Shown here: positions 26,485 to 35,802 of the stretch, piece after piece
Position numbering within the stretch: position 1 is the first letter of the stretch
Layout: each line of letters begins with the position of its first letter
NCBI RefSeq assembly: GCF_000419765.1
Contig: NZ_ATTQ01000021.1
Span: 41,366-105,365 of the forward strand
Direction of reading: 5' to 3'
Source of the DNA: Rhizobium mongolense USDA 1844
GTDB taxonomy: Bacteria; Pseudomonadota; Alphaproteobacteria; Rhizobiales; Rhizobiaceae
DNA: 64,000 bases
The notes under the pieces: generated by a model
What the model was told of the DNA's origin: nothing
The model's input: only the letters and a program-made list of their open reading frames with translations
The model's database searches: none
Position numbers and translations under genes: made by a program

Positions 26485-27021
26485 ATGGAAAACGAGGACA
26501 AGAATTTGGCGAGCCCGACTTTCCGCGAACCAGCCTCGAAAGGATGGGGGCGGCGCGCCGCGATTGGTGGCGTGGTAGCCGTCGCTGTAGTCGGCGCGGC
26601 CGGTTTTGCAGCCGCGCGGAGCGATGTTTTCAGCTTCGGCATGGGCGGCCACATGATGCACGCACATATGGGAGGTGGCGGCTTTATGGAACACCGAATC
26701 GGCTCCGTGCTTGACGAGATCGATGTGACATCCGAGCAGGAAGACAAGATTTGGGAGATCATCGACAAGGCGCGCGATGAGATCGGGCCGACTTTCCGGG
26801 ACTTCCGCGAGACGCGTGAGCAGGTTATCGAACTCCTGGGTGCTCCTTCTATAGACCGGGCCGCCGCCGAGAAGCTACGCAGTGAGCGCGTCGCGGCCAT
26901 CGACGCGGCCTCGCGCAAGATGACGACTGCTCTGCTCGACGCTGCCGCAGTTTTGACGCCGGAGCAGCGCGTTAAGCTCGTCGAGCATTTGAAAGTGCGC
27001 AGGGGTCGCGGCCGGTGGTAA
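26485..27021 (+). CDS. periplasmic Spy/CpxP-like protein
   Basis: A 178-residue protein from ATG 26485 with AAAGGAG upstream. One membrane segment (AAIGGVVAVAVVGAAGFAAA) anchors or exports it; next comes a His/Met-rich patch (GMGGHMMHAHMGGGG), a likely metal site, then helices of the Spy/CpxP type (TSEQEDKIWEIIDKARDEI, LTPEQRVKLVEHL). Such proteins sense envelope stress or heavy metal. It is followed 37 bases later by an OmpR-type regulator and histidine kinase, so it probably modulates that pair, like CpxP with CpxA. Confidence 0.8.
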   Translation: MENEDKNLASPTFREPASKGWGRRAAIGGVVAVAVVGAAGFAAARSDVFSFGMGGHMMHAHMGGGGFMEHRIGSVLDEIDVTSEQEDKIWEIIDKARDEIGPTFRDFRETREQVIELLGAPSIDRAAAEKLRSERVAAIDAASRKMTTALLDAAAVLTPEQRVKLVEHLKVRRGRGRW

Positions 27022-27057
27022 TGCTAAGTGGGCCGGGCGACTGAACGGAGGGAAGTC

Positions 27058-27756
27058 ATGGCGCAACGGGTCTTGATTGTTGACGACGATACGCGCCTCT
27101 CCGCCATGCTCGCTGACTATCTCTCCGGCAATGGTTACACCGTCCACGCCGCGGCGACGGCCGCGGCGGGCCTTGCCGACCTTGGCCGCCGTATGCCGGA
27201 TGTCGTGATCCTCGATGTCATGCTGCCGGACCTTGACGGCTTCGAGACCTGCCGGCGCATGCGCGCGGTATCGGACGTGCCGATCCTGATGCTCACGGCC
27301 AAAGGTGAAGAGACAGACCGTATCGTCGGGCTGGAGCTTGGGGCCGACGACTATTTGCCCAAGCCTTTCAATCCGCGCGAATTGCTGGCGCGTTTGAAGG
27401 CGATCCTGCGCCGCCGCAACGGCAGCGCAGCGGTTTCGCGCGTCCTGCGCTTCGGACGGTTGGAGATCGATCCGGGATCCCGCTCGGTCAGGATCGACGG
27501 AGATGAATGTGTCCTGACCAGCTACCAGTTCGACCTGCTTGTGGCGCTTGCCGAAAATGCCGGCCGCACGCTGTCGCGCGAACGGCTGATGGACACGGTC
27601 AAGGGCGAGGAGTTGGATGCGTTCGACCGCTCGATCGACGTCCATATATCGCGCATCAGGGCGGCCATCGAAAGCGATCCCAAGCATCCGAGGCGCATCA
27701 TCACCGTGCGCGGCGCCGGCTATGTCTTCGCCCGTTTCCAGGACGAAGAGAGATAG
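27058..27756 (+). CDS. OmpR-family response regulator
   Basis: A 232-residue regulator. The receiver has the acidic pair at residues 9-11 (IVDDD), the phospho-accepting Asp53 in VVILDVMLPDLDG, and LPKPF with the conserved Lys. The C-terminal winged helix ends VRGAGYVFARF, typical of OmpR/CpxR regulators. GGAGGGAAG precedes the ATG. The stop is two bases from the kinase start, so both are co-translated. It likely controls genes for envelope or metal stress, including the CpxP-like gene upstream. Confidence 0.92.
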   Translation: MAQRVLIVDDDTRLSAMLADYLSGNGYTVHAAATAAAGLADLGRRMPDVVILDVMLPDLDGFETCRRMRAVSDVPILMLTAKGEETDRIVGLELGADDYLPKPFNPRELLARLKAILRRRNGSAAVSRVLRFGRLEIDPGSRSVRIDGDECVLTSYQFDLLVALAENAGRTLSRERLMDTVKGEELDAFDRSIDVHISRIRAAIESDPKHPRRIITVRGAGYVFARFQDEER

Positions 27757-27758
27757 CG

Positions 27759-29021
27759 ATGCGCAGCCGGCTGTTCCTAAAAATCTACCTGACGCTGCTG
27801 GCGAGCCTTGCAGCGGTCGCGCTCGCCAGTGCGGCCTTCGTGTGGCTGGGGCAGGGAGAGGAGGAGTCCAGCTGGCAGAGCCAACGCGCGCGGTTCGTCG
27901 CCGCACTGATTCCGCCCGACATGGACCTGCAGTCGATCGAGTCGACGCTGGCGCGGTTTTCAGGCGCATTCGACGCCGACATTGCAGTTTACGATCCGCG
28001 CGGTAGGCTGATCGCGAGCGCCGGCCAGCCGCTCCCGCGCGACGTTCTCAAGGGGCGCTGGCGCCACGGCAGAGGCAGCCTTCACACCATGGTGACGGAA
28101 TTGCCCGACGGTCGCACGGTGGCAGCGCGCATGGCGCGGCCCTTCCGTCCGTCCGGACGCAATCCGCTAACCTATCTGGCGTTGATCGCCGGCGTCATTG
28201 GGCTTGCCGCCTATCCGGTGGTGCGCCACCTGACCAGCCGATTGGAGCGGTTACGCAAAGGCGTGGATGCCTGGGGGAGGGGCGACTTCGTGGCGCGTGT
28301 ACCAGCGGACGGCAGCGATGAGGTCGCGGCGGTCGCGAAGAGCTTCAACAAGGCCGCCGATCATGTCGAGCGATTGATCAAGTCAAACCGTGCTCTGCTC
28401 GCCAATGCCAGCCACGAATTGCGCTCGCCGCTTGCGCGCCTTCGCATGGCGATCGATCTCTATGAGCAGGCGCCGGACGAGAACCGCAAGGAGGAGATCG
28501 TGCGCAATCTCGCCGAACTGGACACGCTCGTCGAGGAGATTCTGCTGGCAAGCAGGCTCGACCATGTCGAAAAGCTCGATGCGCCCGAACCGATCGACCT
28601 CTTGGCTCTTGTCTCGGAAGAAGGGGCGCGCCACGGCGTCGAGGTTTTTGGCACGCCCACGACCGTCATAGGCGATGCGCGCCTGCTCGGCAGGCTCGTG
28701 CGCAATCTCATGCAGAACGCGTTGCGCCACGGCGTCCCTCCCGTCACGGCGAGTGTTGCGCAGGTAGACAGTGCGGTGGAACTCAAAATCCGTGACCAGG
28801 GCCCGGGCGTACCGGATAGCGAGAGCGTCCGCGTTTTCGAGCCGTTTTACCGGCCCTCGGGGCGAAGCGAAGCCACGGGCGGCTGGGGCTTGGGATTGGC
28901 GCTGGTGCGCCAGATCGCCGAGCGCCATGGTGGCGCAGTCCGTTACGAATCCCCGTCGGGTGGCGGCGCCTGCTTCGTCGTGACACTTCCAGCGCATCGG
29001 GCCGCCCGAAAGATCAACTGA
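27759..29021 (+). CDS. sensor histidine kinase (CpxA-like)
   Basis: A 420-residue membrane kinase. Membrane segments lie at about 7-29 and 138-156 around a periplasmic sensor of roughly 110 residues; a HAMP region follows, then the phospho-accepting His219 in NASHELRSPL, and the ATPase boxes NLMQNALRHG, DQGPGVPDSE and GWGLGLALV. The partner is the regulator two bases upstream and the signal probably involves the CpxP-like protein. The 237 bases after the stop contain no visible gene. Confidence 0.92.
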   Translation: MRSRLFLKIYLTLLASLAAVALASAAFVWLGQGEEESSWQSQRARFVAALIPPDMDLQSIESTLARFSGAFDADIAVYDPRGRLIASAGQPLPRDVLKGRWRHGRGSLHTMVTELPDGRTVAARMARPFRPSGRNPLTYLALIAGVIGLAAYPVVRHLTSRLERLRKGVDAWGRGDFVARVPADGSDEVAAVAKSFNKAADHVERLIKSNRALLANASHELRSPLARLRMAIDLYEQAPDENRKEEIVRNLAELDTLVEEILLASRLDHVEKLDAPEPIDLLALVSEEGARHGVEVFGTPTTVIGDARLLGRLVRNLMQNALRHGVPPVTASVAQVDSAVELKIRDQGPGVPDSESVRVFEPFYRPSGRSEATGGWGLGLALVRQIAERHGGAVRYESPSGGGACFVVTLPAHRAARKIN

Positions 29022-29258
29022 TGTGTCCGCAATGCCGCGCGGCGCCACGGCAGCGGACTTGATACCGGCGATTGTGAACGATCTGGGACCGAGATTTTCG
29101 GTTCGCAGCGACTGCGCGTCTGCAACGCAACAGGGGCAGCTCACTCGATACGACCTGCAACCTTGCTCACGTCTCAAGCATGCTTCGCGACGATCTTTAT
29201 CTCACTTCTGGCTCTCATGGTGCGTCATGACGATCCTGGAGCGCCGGCATAACGTGGC

Positions 29259-29942
29259 TCACACACCGTCCTTGACGCGCTCCCAGGCGTTTTTCAGATG
29301 CCGCCCAAGCGCCTCCGACAACGCCGGCTTATTGCGCTGTTCCAGGGCGACGATCATCTCTTCGTGCTCGGCAACTGCGGCAGCCCATTTCTCAGGGCCC
29401 TCATGACCGACGAAACGGATGCGCTTCAGCCTCGTTTGCAACGTCGTATGCATGTTTGAGAGTGTTGCGTTGTGCGCCATCTGGACGATCGCAGTATGGA
29501 TCGCCTGGTTAAGCTTGTAGTAGTTCAGCCGGTCGCCCGACCTGTATTTGTCCAGCATTTCATCGTGAAGGGCGCGAACATGGGCGATTTCCTCGGCGGA
29601 GCCGACCTCGCATGCGAGCCGTCCGGCCAGCTCCTCCATTGACTGCAACACCGTCAGCATGTCCTCGACGTCCTTCGGACTGAAGCGCTTCACGACTGCT
29701 CCGCGACTGGGGACGAGCTCGACGAGCCCTTCGCTCGCCAGATACTTGATTGCCTCACGCAACGGGGTCCTTGAAACGCCAAGCTGCTCACCGAGCTGGC
29801 CTTCATGGATACGGCTTCCCGGCGCGAGATTACCCTCGATGATCATGTCGCGCAGGTGGTTCACAAGCGTGTCGTGCAAGGCTGTCCGTTGCAGCGGCGC
29901 AACGCTGCTGACATCACCCGCACCCACGTTGACTGAGTTCAT
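29259..29942 (-). CDS. GntR-family (FCD) transcriptional regulator
   Basis: A 227-residue regulator from ATG 29942. The winged helix is clear (LRDMIIEGNLAPGSRIHEGQLGEQLGVSRTPLREAI), followed by an all-helical FCD effector domain with metal-ligand candidates (HDEMLDKY, NQAIHTAI, EHEEMIVALE). It is divergent from the PdxA2-like/TTT operon, so it most likely represses that operon until an acid substrate or its product binds. Confidence 0.9.
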   Translation of the reverse strand: MNSVNVGAGDVSSVAPLQRTALHDTLVNHLRDMIIEGNLAPGSRIHEGQLGEQLGVSRTPLREAIKYLASEGLVELVPSRGAVVKRFSPKDVEDMLTVLQSMEELAGRLACEVGSAEEIAHVRALHDEMLDKYRSGDRLNYYKLNQAIHTAIVQMAHNATLSNMHTTLQTRLKRIRFVGHEGPEKWAAAVAEHEEMIVALEQRNKPALSEALGRHLKNAWERVKDGV

Positions 29943-30025
29943 CCGGACCACGCTGATTCTCCATATGAGGGTGCTCGCTGAAGCCACCTAATGAAACTCC
30001 GCAGCGATCAAGTCAATGAAATATT

Positions 30026-30042
30026 CTGCATACAGCATGCAG
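30026..30042. promoter_or_regulatory. candidate GntR operator
   Basis: CTGCAT-ACAGC-ATGCAG is a perfect 6-bp inverted repeat with 5-bp spacing in the divergent spacer between the GntR gene (29942) and the PdxA2-like gene (30107). It lies close to both likely promoters. The function is inferred from position. Confidence 0.4.
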
Positions 30043-30106
30043 TGCTCTTGATATTGAATGCCAAACCGGTGTATCTGCTTCTCGAGGAGAACATGTGGAG
30101 AGGTTC

Positions 30107-31144
30107 ATGATCAAAGACGGCGCAACCGAAACGCGTCCAGTAATCGCCCTTGCGATGGGTGATCCGGCCGGCATCAGTCCCGAACTTACCGCGCGCATCA
30201 TCGCCCTTCCGGAAATCCGCGAGGCGGCGCATCTTGTCGTGATCGGCGACCGTCGTATTCTCGAGGGCGGAGCCAAGGAAGCCGGCCTCGACTTGAACCT
30301 TGCCAGCGCGCCGCTCGACAGTTTCGAGCTGGCGGGTAAGGATCGCCATGTCTTCATCGACCTTGCTCATCTCAATCCCGCCGACGTGGTACGCGGCGAG
30401 GCGACACTTGCAGGCGGCACTTTCGCCACGACGAACTTCCGCACTGCGCTGAAGCTTGCTGACGGCGGCCGGGCGCACGCCGTGTGCTTTACCCCCTTCA
30501 ACAAGAAGGCGATGCGTTACGCTTATTCGGGCTACGACGACGAAATCCGTTTTGTCGCCGACGTCATCGGTTTCACTGGCAAGGCGCGCGAGTTCAATGT
30601 TCTCGAACGCGTCTGGAACGCACGTGTGACTTCGCACATACCACTGGCGGAGGTTGCGTCGGCTCTGTCGGTGGAGGGGATTGTCGCCGAGCTGGCTCTG
30701 ACGCAGGCATGCCTGAAGAGCGCCGGTCACGAAAATCCGAGGATCATCGTCGCGGGCCTCAATCCGCATGCTGGTGATGGCGGCAACTTCGGGACGGAAG
30801 AGATTGATATCATCGAGCCGGCCGTGGCAGCCGCGCAAAAGGCCGGTCTCGACGTCGCAGGGCCGTTCCCTGCCGATACCGTCTTTCTGCGCGCACTCAA
30901 GGAAGAGTTTCACGCCGTCCTGACCATGTATCACGATCAGGGTCAGATCGCGATGAAACTGATCGGTTTCGACAAGGGCGTGACCATGATAGGTGGCCTG
31001 CCGTTCCCGCTGTGCACGCCGGCCCATGGCACGGCCTATGACATCGCTGGAAAGGGCATCGCCGATGTCGGCGCTAGCCGCGAGGCGTTGCTTCTGGCGG
31101 CGCGCATGGCCAGGAGGGCTGCAGCACTGTCTGCTGCAGCCTGA
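30107..31144 (+). CDS. PdxA2-like dehydrogenase (4-hydroxythreonine-4-phosphate dehydrogenase family)
   Basis: About 345 residues. ATG 30107 is used; GTG 30095, with GAGGAG five bases upstream, would add four residues. PdxA-family motifs: AMGDPAGISPEL, FTPFNKKAM, GLNPHAGDGGNFG (His221) and MYHDQGQIAMK (His276). In PdxA three His bind the metal; here the first position reads SGYDDEIRF, so Asp144 or Asp145 replaces His. The gene opens an operon with a TTT transporter and an SAF-domain oxidoreductase and is far from pyridoxine genes, so it more likely oxidises a phosphorylated hydroxy acid, as shown for PdxA2 in four-carbon acid-sugar catabolism. Substrate inferred. Confidence 0.8.
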   Translation: MIKDGATETRPVIALAMGDPAGISPELTARIIALPEIREAAHLVVIGDRRILEGGAKEAGLDLNLASAPLDSFELAGKDRHVFIDLAHLNPADVVRGEATLAGGTFATTNFRTALKLADGGRAHAVCFTPFNKKAMRYAYSGYDDEIRFVADVIGFTGKAREFNVLERVWNARVTSHIPLAEVASALSVEGIVAELALTQACLKSAGHENPRIIVAGLNPHAGDGGNFGTEEIDIIEPAVAAAQKAGLDVAGPFPADTVFLRALKEEFHAVLTMYHDQGQIAMKLIGFDKGVTMIGGLPFPLCTPAHGTAYDIAGKGIADVGASREALLLAARMARRAAALSAAA

Positions 31145-31217
31145 CTTTCAGAAATCTGCAGCATCGCCCCGGCATGGAGGAGGGTTCGTGCCGGATGAGT
31201 TCAAAGGAGGAGTAACG

Positions 31218-32210
31218 ATGAAGAAGCCTTTTCCCATTGCATGCACTATCCTGGCGGCGCTAAGCGCGGCTACCCAGGCATTCGCATTCGAGCCGAACCG
31301 CCCGGTCGAGTTCGTCGTCGCCTCGGGCGCCGGCGGCGGGACCGACAACTTCGCACGAACCGTCCAGTCCATCATTACGAAGTACAAGTTGATGGATCAG
31401 TCGATGGTCGTCCTGAACAAGGGTGGCGGCAGCGGCGCGGAAGCGTTTCTCTATGCAAGGCAGAACAAGGGCGACGCGAACAAGCTCTATTTCGGAACGA
31501 ACAACGCCTATCTGCTGCCCCATGTGGCGAAGATGGCTTACTCGACCGAGGATCTGACGCCCGTTGCAGCTCTTGCGTTTGACGAATTCCTGATCTGGGT
31601 AAAGTCCGATTCCCCATATGGGAAGCCTACGGACCTTGTTGATGCCGCCAAGGCAAAGCCGGGAACGGTTGCCTTTGCCGGCAGCCAGTCCAAGGATACG
31701 GACGAGACGCTTGTCGCCCTGATTGAACAGCAGACTGGCGCGAGCTTCAAGTACGTGCCGTTCAACGGCGGCGGCGAAGTCGGCGTGCAGCTGGCGGGTG
31801 GTCACGTGGCTGCAAACGTCAACAACCCGAACGAGAATGTCGGCCAGTGGCAAGCTGGCGCTGTGAAACCTCTCTGTGTCTTCTCGTCCACGCAAATGGC
31901 AAAAAGCGAGCCGATCCATGACGGCAAGGGCTGGCAGGATATTCCGACCTGCATCGAGGCCGGGATTCCGATCGAATCCTACAAGATGCCGCGCACTGTC
32001 TGGACTGCAGCCGATGTTCCGGAGGATGCACTCGCCTACTACACCGGGGTTCTTCGCAAGGTGAGCGAAACCTCCGAATGGAAAGAGTATGTGCGCAGGA
32101 CGTCGCAGACCGGTGATTTCCTGACCGGCAAGGCGCTCGGCGAATTCATCGCGACCAGCGAGACGAATGCCGTCAAGGTCTTCAAGACCGAAGGCTGGCT
32201 CGTCCAGTGA
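31218..32210 (+). CDS. TTT-family solute-binding protein (TctC type)
   Basis: A 330-residue periplasmic protein. The signal peptide runs to about residue 23 (TQAFAFEPNRP). TctC features: RPVEFVVASGAGGGTDNFAR at the start of the mature protein, VVLNKGGGSGAEAF, and FVPFNGG-like KYVPFNGGGE. AAAGGAGG precedes the ATG. It binds a carboxylate for the TctA/TctB membrane pair that follows. Ligand unknown; the neighbouring enzymes suggest a hydroxylated acid or sugar acid. Confidence 0.9.
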   Translation: MKKPFPIACTILAALSAATQAFAFEPNRPVEFVVASGAGGGTDNFARTVQSIITKYKLMDQSMVVLNKGGGSGAEAFLYARQNKGDANKLYFGTNNAYLLPHVAKMAYSTEDLTPVAALAFDEFLIWVKSDSPYGKPTDLVDAAKAKPGTVAFAGSQSKDTDETLVALIEQQTGASFKYVPFNGGGEVGVQLAGGHVAANVNNPNENVGQWQAGAVKPLCVFSSTQMAKSEPIHDGKGWQDIPTCIEAGIPIESYKMPRTVWTAADVPEDALAYYTGVLRKVSETSEWKEYVRRTSQTGDFLTGKALGEFIATSETNAVKVFKTEGWLVQ

Positions 32211-32216
32211 GATGAT

Positions 32217-32241
32217 CGGTCCGGCGGGCGCCGCCGGACCG
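32217..32241 (+). promoter_or_regulatory. intercistronic stem-loop after binding-protein gene
   Basis: CGGTCCGGCGG at 32217-32227 and CCGCCGGACCG at 32231-32241 form a perfect 11-bp stem with a GCG loop, seven bases after the TctC stop, followed by GTTCTTTCT. It could be a partial terminator or message-stabilising hairpin allowing more binding protein than membrane subunits. Confidence 0.7.
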
Positions 32242-32267
32242 GTTCTTTCTCATAGGGAGGATAGCAA

Positions 32268-32762
32268 ATGCACATTAAACGCATCCACATGGAGCTGGTC
32301 GCCGCGACACTGACCGCAGGGATCGGACTTCTTGCTGCGACGGGCTCGCTCGATCTTGGAGTAGGTTGGGAAAGCTCCGGCCCGCAACCTGGTTATTTTC
32401 CCTTTTATGTCGGGCTGATTGTGCTCCTGGCGAGCGTCGCCTCCGCCGCGCAGACGCTATTTGCGCTCCGACGGCACGGAGAAAAGCGCCGTGAGATCTT
32501 CCTGGAGGCCGAACAGGTCAGACGTCTGGCCTCCTTTTTCTTGCCGATGGCGGTTTTCGTAGTCGTTGCCATCCAGCTTGGCCTTTACGTCGGCAGCGCG
32601 CTCTATCTCTTCTACGTCTCGTGGAGACAGGGCAAATATCATCCCCTTGCAGCCGTTTCCCTTGGTCTCGGATTTGCCATGGCACTTTATCTGATTTTCG
32701 AGATCGTCTTCCAGATCCCGCTGCACAAGGGTCCGCTCGAAAACATGTTCGGCGTCTACTGA
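32268..32762 (+). CDS. TTT-family small membrane subunit (TctB type)
   Basis: A 164-residue inner-membrane protein with four hydrophobic segments. The first cytoplasm-to-membrane unit (MELVAATLTAGIGLLAATGSLDLG) and the WESSGPQPGYFPFYVGL loop are typical of TctB. AGGGAGGA lies before the ATG. It is co-transcribed with the binding protein and the large TctA subunit, 17 bases downstream of its stop. Confidence 0.87.
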   Translation: MHIKRIHMELVAATLTAGIGLLAATGSLDLGVGWESSGPQPGYFPFYVGLIVLLASVASAAQTLFALRRHGEKRREIFLEAEQVRRLASFFLPMAVFVVVAIQLGLYVGSALYLFYVSWRQGKYHPLAAVSLGLGFAMALYLIFEIVFQIPLHKGPLENMFGVY

Positions 32763-32779
32763 ACGACAGGGAGGCTTCG

Positions 32780-34294
32780 ATGGGAAATTTTGGGCTGCTG
32801 CTGGACGGATTCCAGATCGCTTTGACGCCCTACCACATCATGCTCATGGTGGTGGGCGTGATGCTTGGCTTGATCGTCGGCGTACTGCCGGGCCTTGGCG
32901 CGCCGAATGGCGTGTCGTTGCTCATTCCGCTGACGTTCTCGATGGATCCGGTGTCGGCCATCATCCTGCTCGCGTCGATGTACTGGGGTGCCCTGTTCGG
33001 GGGATCGACTACCTCCATCCTCTTCAACATTCCCGGTGAGCCGAGTTCGGTCGCCACGACGTTCGATGGCTATCCGATGGCCCGCGCAGGCCAGCCCACA
33101 CGCGCGCTGACACTTGCCTTCATGTCGGCGGGCATCGGTGCGCTTGCCGGGGTCATTGTCATTACGCTTCTATCTTCGTGGGCAGCAAGCTTCGCCTTGC
33201 GTTTCGGCGCACCGGAATATTTTGCCGTCTATTTCCTTGCCTTCTGCGCTTTCGTCGGGATGGGCAGCGCTGCTCCGTTGAAAACGGTGGTTTCGTTGGG
33301 ACTTGGGCTTCTCTTCTCGAGTGTTGGCATGGATACTGTCACCGGATCGCTCCGTCTGACATTCGGGCTCGACGTGCTCATTGGCGGCATCAGCTTCCTT
33401 GTGGTCGTCATCGGACTTTTCGGAATTGGAGAAATTCTCGCGACGGTCCAGGACGGCCACAAATTTCGCGGCCTCTCGTCAAGGATCGATCTGCGCGACG
33501 TGCTCCGCACGATCGCTGAACTGCCCAGATACCTCACCACAGTCATCCGCTCCTGCGCGGTCGGGATCTGGATGGGCATCACTCCGGGTGGGCCAACGGC
33601 GGCGTCATTCATGAGCTATGGCATCGCACGGCAATGCTCCAAGCCGGGCCAGGCATTTGGCAGCGGGCGTGCGGAAGGTATCGTCGCGCCAGAAACGGCC
33701 GATCATTCGGCGGGAACGTGCGCAATGCTGCCGATGCTGGCGCTCGGCTTGCCGAGTTCGGCGACAGCTGCCGTAATGATGGGAGGACTGATGATCTGGG
33801 GCCTCACGCCCGGACCGATGCTCTTCACAACCAAGCCCGATTTCGTCTGGGGCTTGATCGCCAGCATGTATGTGTCGAACATCGTCGGCGTAATTTTAGT
33901 CCTTGCCACGGTGCCGATGTTCGCAGCGCTTCTGCGCATTCCGTTTTCGATCATCGGGCCAGTCATCGTCGCGATCTGCTTCGTCGGCGCTTATACTGTC
34001 TCCAGCGAGACGTTCGACCTCTGGCTGGTGCTCGTCTTCGGCGTTCTAGGCTTCGTCTTCAACAAGCTTGAATTCCCGATTGCGCCGCTGGTGCTTGCCA
34101 TGGTGCTTGGCCATAAGGCTGAAAATGCCTTCCATCAATCAATGATCATCTCGGACGGCTCCCTTGGCGTCTTCTTCTCTAATCCGCTTGTCGGCACCAT
34201 CACCACGCTGGCGCTGGCGCTCGTCGTCGTCCCCCAGGCCGTCAAACTGCTCTCCCGGCTGCGGCGGCGGGGTGCGGCAGGCTCGGCCCACTAG
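32780..34294 (+). CDS. TTT-family large membrane subunit (TctA type)
   Basis: A 504-residue inner-membrane carrier with about twelve helices. Signature loops of TctA are present: VGVLPGLGAPNGVSLLIPLT, YWGALFGGSTTSILFNIPGE, and GITPGGPTAASFMSYGIA with the repeated PGG-type motif. AGGGAGG lies seven bases before ATG 32780. It works with TctB and the periplasmic TctC to import a carboxylate using an ion gradient. Confidence 0.92.
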   Translation: MGNFGLLLDGFQIALTPYHIMLMVVGVMLGLIVGVLPGLGAPNGVSLLIPLTFSMDPVSAIILLASMYWGALFGGSTTSILFNIPGEPSSVATTFDGYPMARAGQPTRALTLAFMSAGIGALAGVIVITLLSSWAASFALRFGAPEYFAVYFLAFCAFVGMGSAAPLKTVVSLGLGLLFSSVGMDTVTGSLRLTFGLDVLIGGISFLVVVIGLFGIGEILATVQDGHKFRGLSSRIDLRDVLRTIAELPRYLTTVIRSCAVGIWMGITPGGPTAASFMSYGIARQCSKPGQAFGSGRAEGIVAPETADHSAGTCAMLPMLALGLPSSATAAVMMGGLMIWGLTPGPMLFTTKPDFVWGLIASMYVSNIVGVILVLATVPMFAALLRIPFSIIGPVIVAICFVGAYTVSSETFDLWLVLVFGVLGFVFNKLEFPIAPLVLAMVLGHKAENAFHQSMIISDGSLGVFFSNPLVGTITTLALALVVVPQAVKLLSRLRRRGAAGSAH

Positions 34295-34332
34295 GGCCGG
34301 CCGCCGCTTTTTCTTACGAGGTTGGAGTTATC

Positions 34333-35742
34333 ATGAACTACCATAGCTACTTCCCCAAAGGCGCCGCCCCCGTTGAATGCTGCATCGTCGGCACCGGTGC
34401 TTTCGGGCGCAGCTTCCTTGCTCAGAGCCGCAGAACGCCGCTCGTCAGCACGCGTGTCGCGGTCGATCTTTCCGCGAAAACTGCAGTGGCCGCACTGCGT
34501 TCGATCGGGGTGCCTGCTGATGAAATCGCCCTTTGCCGGACAAAAGAGGAGGCCGTGGCTGCCTGGGCCGAGCATCGGTTCATCGCAACGGACAACCTCG
34601 AGACAGTGCTCGCTCTACCGTTTACCGTGGTTGTAGAGGCGACTGGCCATCCCGAAGCCGGCGCGCGGCACGCGCGCCTCGCCATCGATGCCAGCAAGCA
34701 TGTTGCGCTCGTGTCAAAGGAGGTCGACAGCGTGGTAGGCCCTGGTCTCGCTGCGCGGGCACGCCGCAACAATGTGCTGGTAACCCCTGTCGATGGCGAC
34801 CAGCCAAGCCTTCTCATGGGGCTCATCAGCTGGGCCCAGGTTCTCGGTCTAAATATCATCGCTGCCGGCAAATCCAGCGAATACGACTTCGTCTTTGATC
34901 CGGCCGAGAACACGCTGACCTCCAACGGCACGTCGCTCTACGCTCCTGAATTTGCCGCATGGCTCGAGCTGGGTAGCCTGGCGGCCCCGGATGTCGCTGC
35001 GGGCAGGGCGCAGGCGGCAGCGGCGTTGCCCCAGAGGACGGTGCCCGATCTTTGCGAACTGACCCTTGTTGCCAATGCGACCGGCTTCACGGTGGATCGG
35101 TTGGATCTGCACGCCCCCATCGCCCGGATCGGCGAAGTGGCAGACTTCTTCTCTCCGGTGCAGGAGGGTGGGCTGCTCACTCGCAAATCAACTCTAGACG
35201 TGTTTCATTGCCTCCGGCTCCCTGGCGACGTCAGCTTCGCCGGTGGCGTCTTCGTTACAGTCGAATGCAACGAGGCTGAGACATGGGCCATGCTTGCTGA
35301 AAAGGGCCACGTGGTCAGCCGGTCGGGCCGTACCGCAATGCTTTACCTGCCGCGCCACCTTCTGGGTGTCGAGGCGGCAAGCAGCATCCTGGAAGTCGGC
35401 CTCAAGGGGGTGTCGAGCGGGGCCGAAGCGCCGAAGCCGGTCGTTGACCTCATCGCCCATGCCGATGCCGACCTACCGGCGGGAACGCTGCTTGCGGCAA
35501 GCGGTCATCATCATTCGATCACCAATGTTTCGGGCAGGATGGTGCCGGCGCAGGCAATGTCGGTCGAAAGTCCGGTGCCTTTTTATCTCGCCGCCAACCG
35601 CAGGCTGGTTCGGCCGGTATCGGCGGGAAATCCGATCCTATGTGGTGACGTCGAAATCGATGGAAGTTCCGAGCTGTTGAGGCTGCGACAGGAGCAGGAC
35701 CGCATATTTTCGACTGACGAGGCCGCGGTCGCAGTCGGTTAA
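34333..35742 (+). CDS. NAD(P)-binding oxidoreductase with C-terminal SAF domain
   Basis: A 469-residue protein. The N-terminal half is a Rossmann domain of the homoserine-dehydrogenase type (CCIVGTGAFGRSFLAQ, then VVVEATGHPEAGARHA). The C-terminal part (DADLPAGTLL, PVPFYLAANRRLVRPV) is an SAF domain; such proteins are often labelled FlgA-like because of that domain, although they have no link to flagella. GAGG precedes the ATG. It is the last gene of the PdxA2-TTT operon and probably acts on the imported compound or its product. Substrate unknown. Confidence 0.72.
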   Translation: MNYHSYFPKGAAPVECCIVGTGAFGRSFLAQSRRTPLVSTRVAVDLSAKTAVAALRSIGVPADEIALCRTKEEAVAAWAEHRFIATDNLETVLALPFTVVVEATGHPEAGARHARLAIDASKHVALVSKEVDSVVGPGLAARARRNNVLVTPVDGDQPSLLMGLISWAQVLGLNIIAAGKSSEYDFVFDPAENTLTSNGTSLYAPEFAAWLELGSLAAPDVAAGRAQAAAALPQRTVPDLCELTLVANATGFTVDRLDLHAPIARIGEVADFFSPVQEGGLLTRKSTLDVFHCLRLPGDVSFAGGVFVTVECNEAETWAMLAEKGHVVSRSGRTAMLYLPRHLLGVEAASSILEVGLKGVSSGAEAPKPVVDLIAHADADLPAGTLLAASGHHHSITNVSGRMVPAQAMSVESPVPFYLAANRRLVRPVSAGNPILCGDVEIDGSSELLRLRQEQDRIFSTDEAAVAVG

Positions 35743-35802
35743 AAGCCTACTTATCTTCCAGTCCATAGTCGTCTTCGATCAGGGATGACATTGGCGCCCG
35801 GT

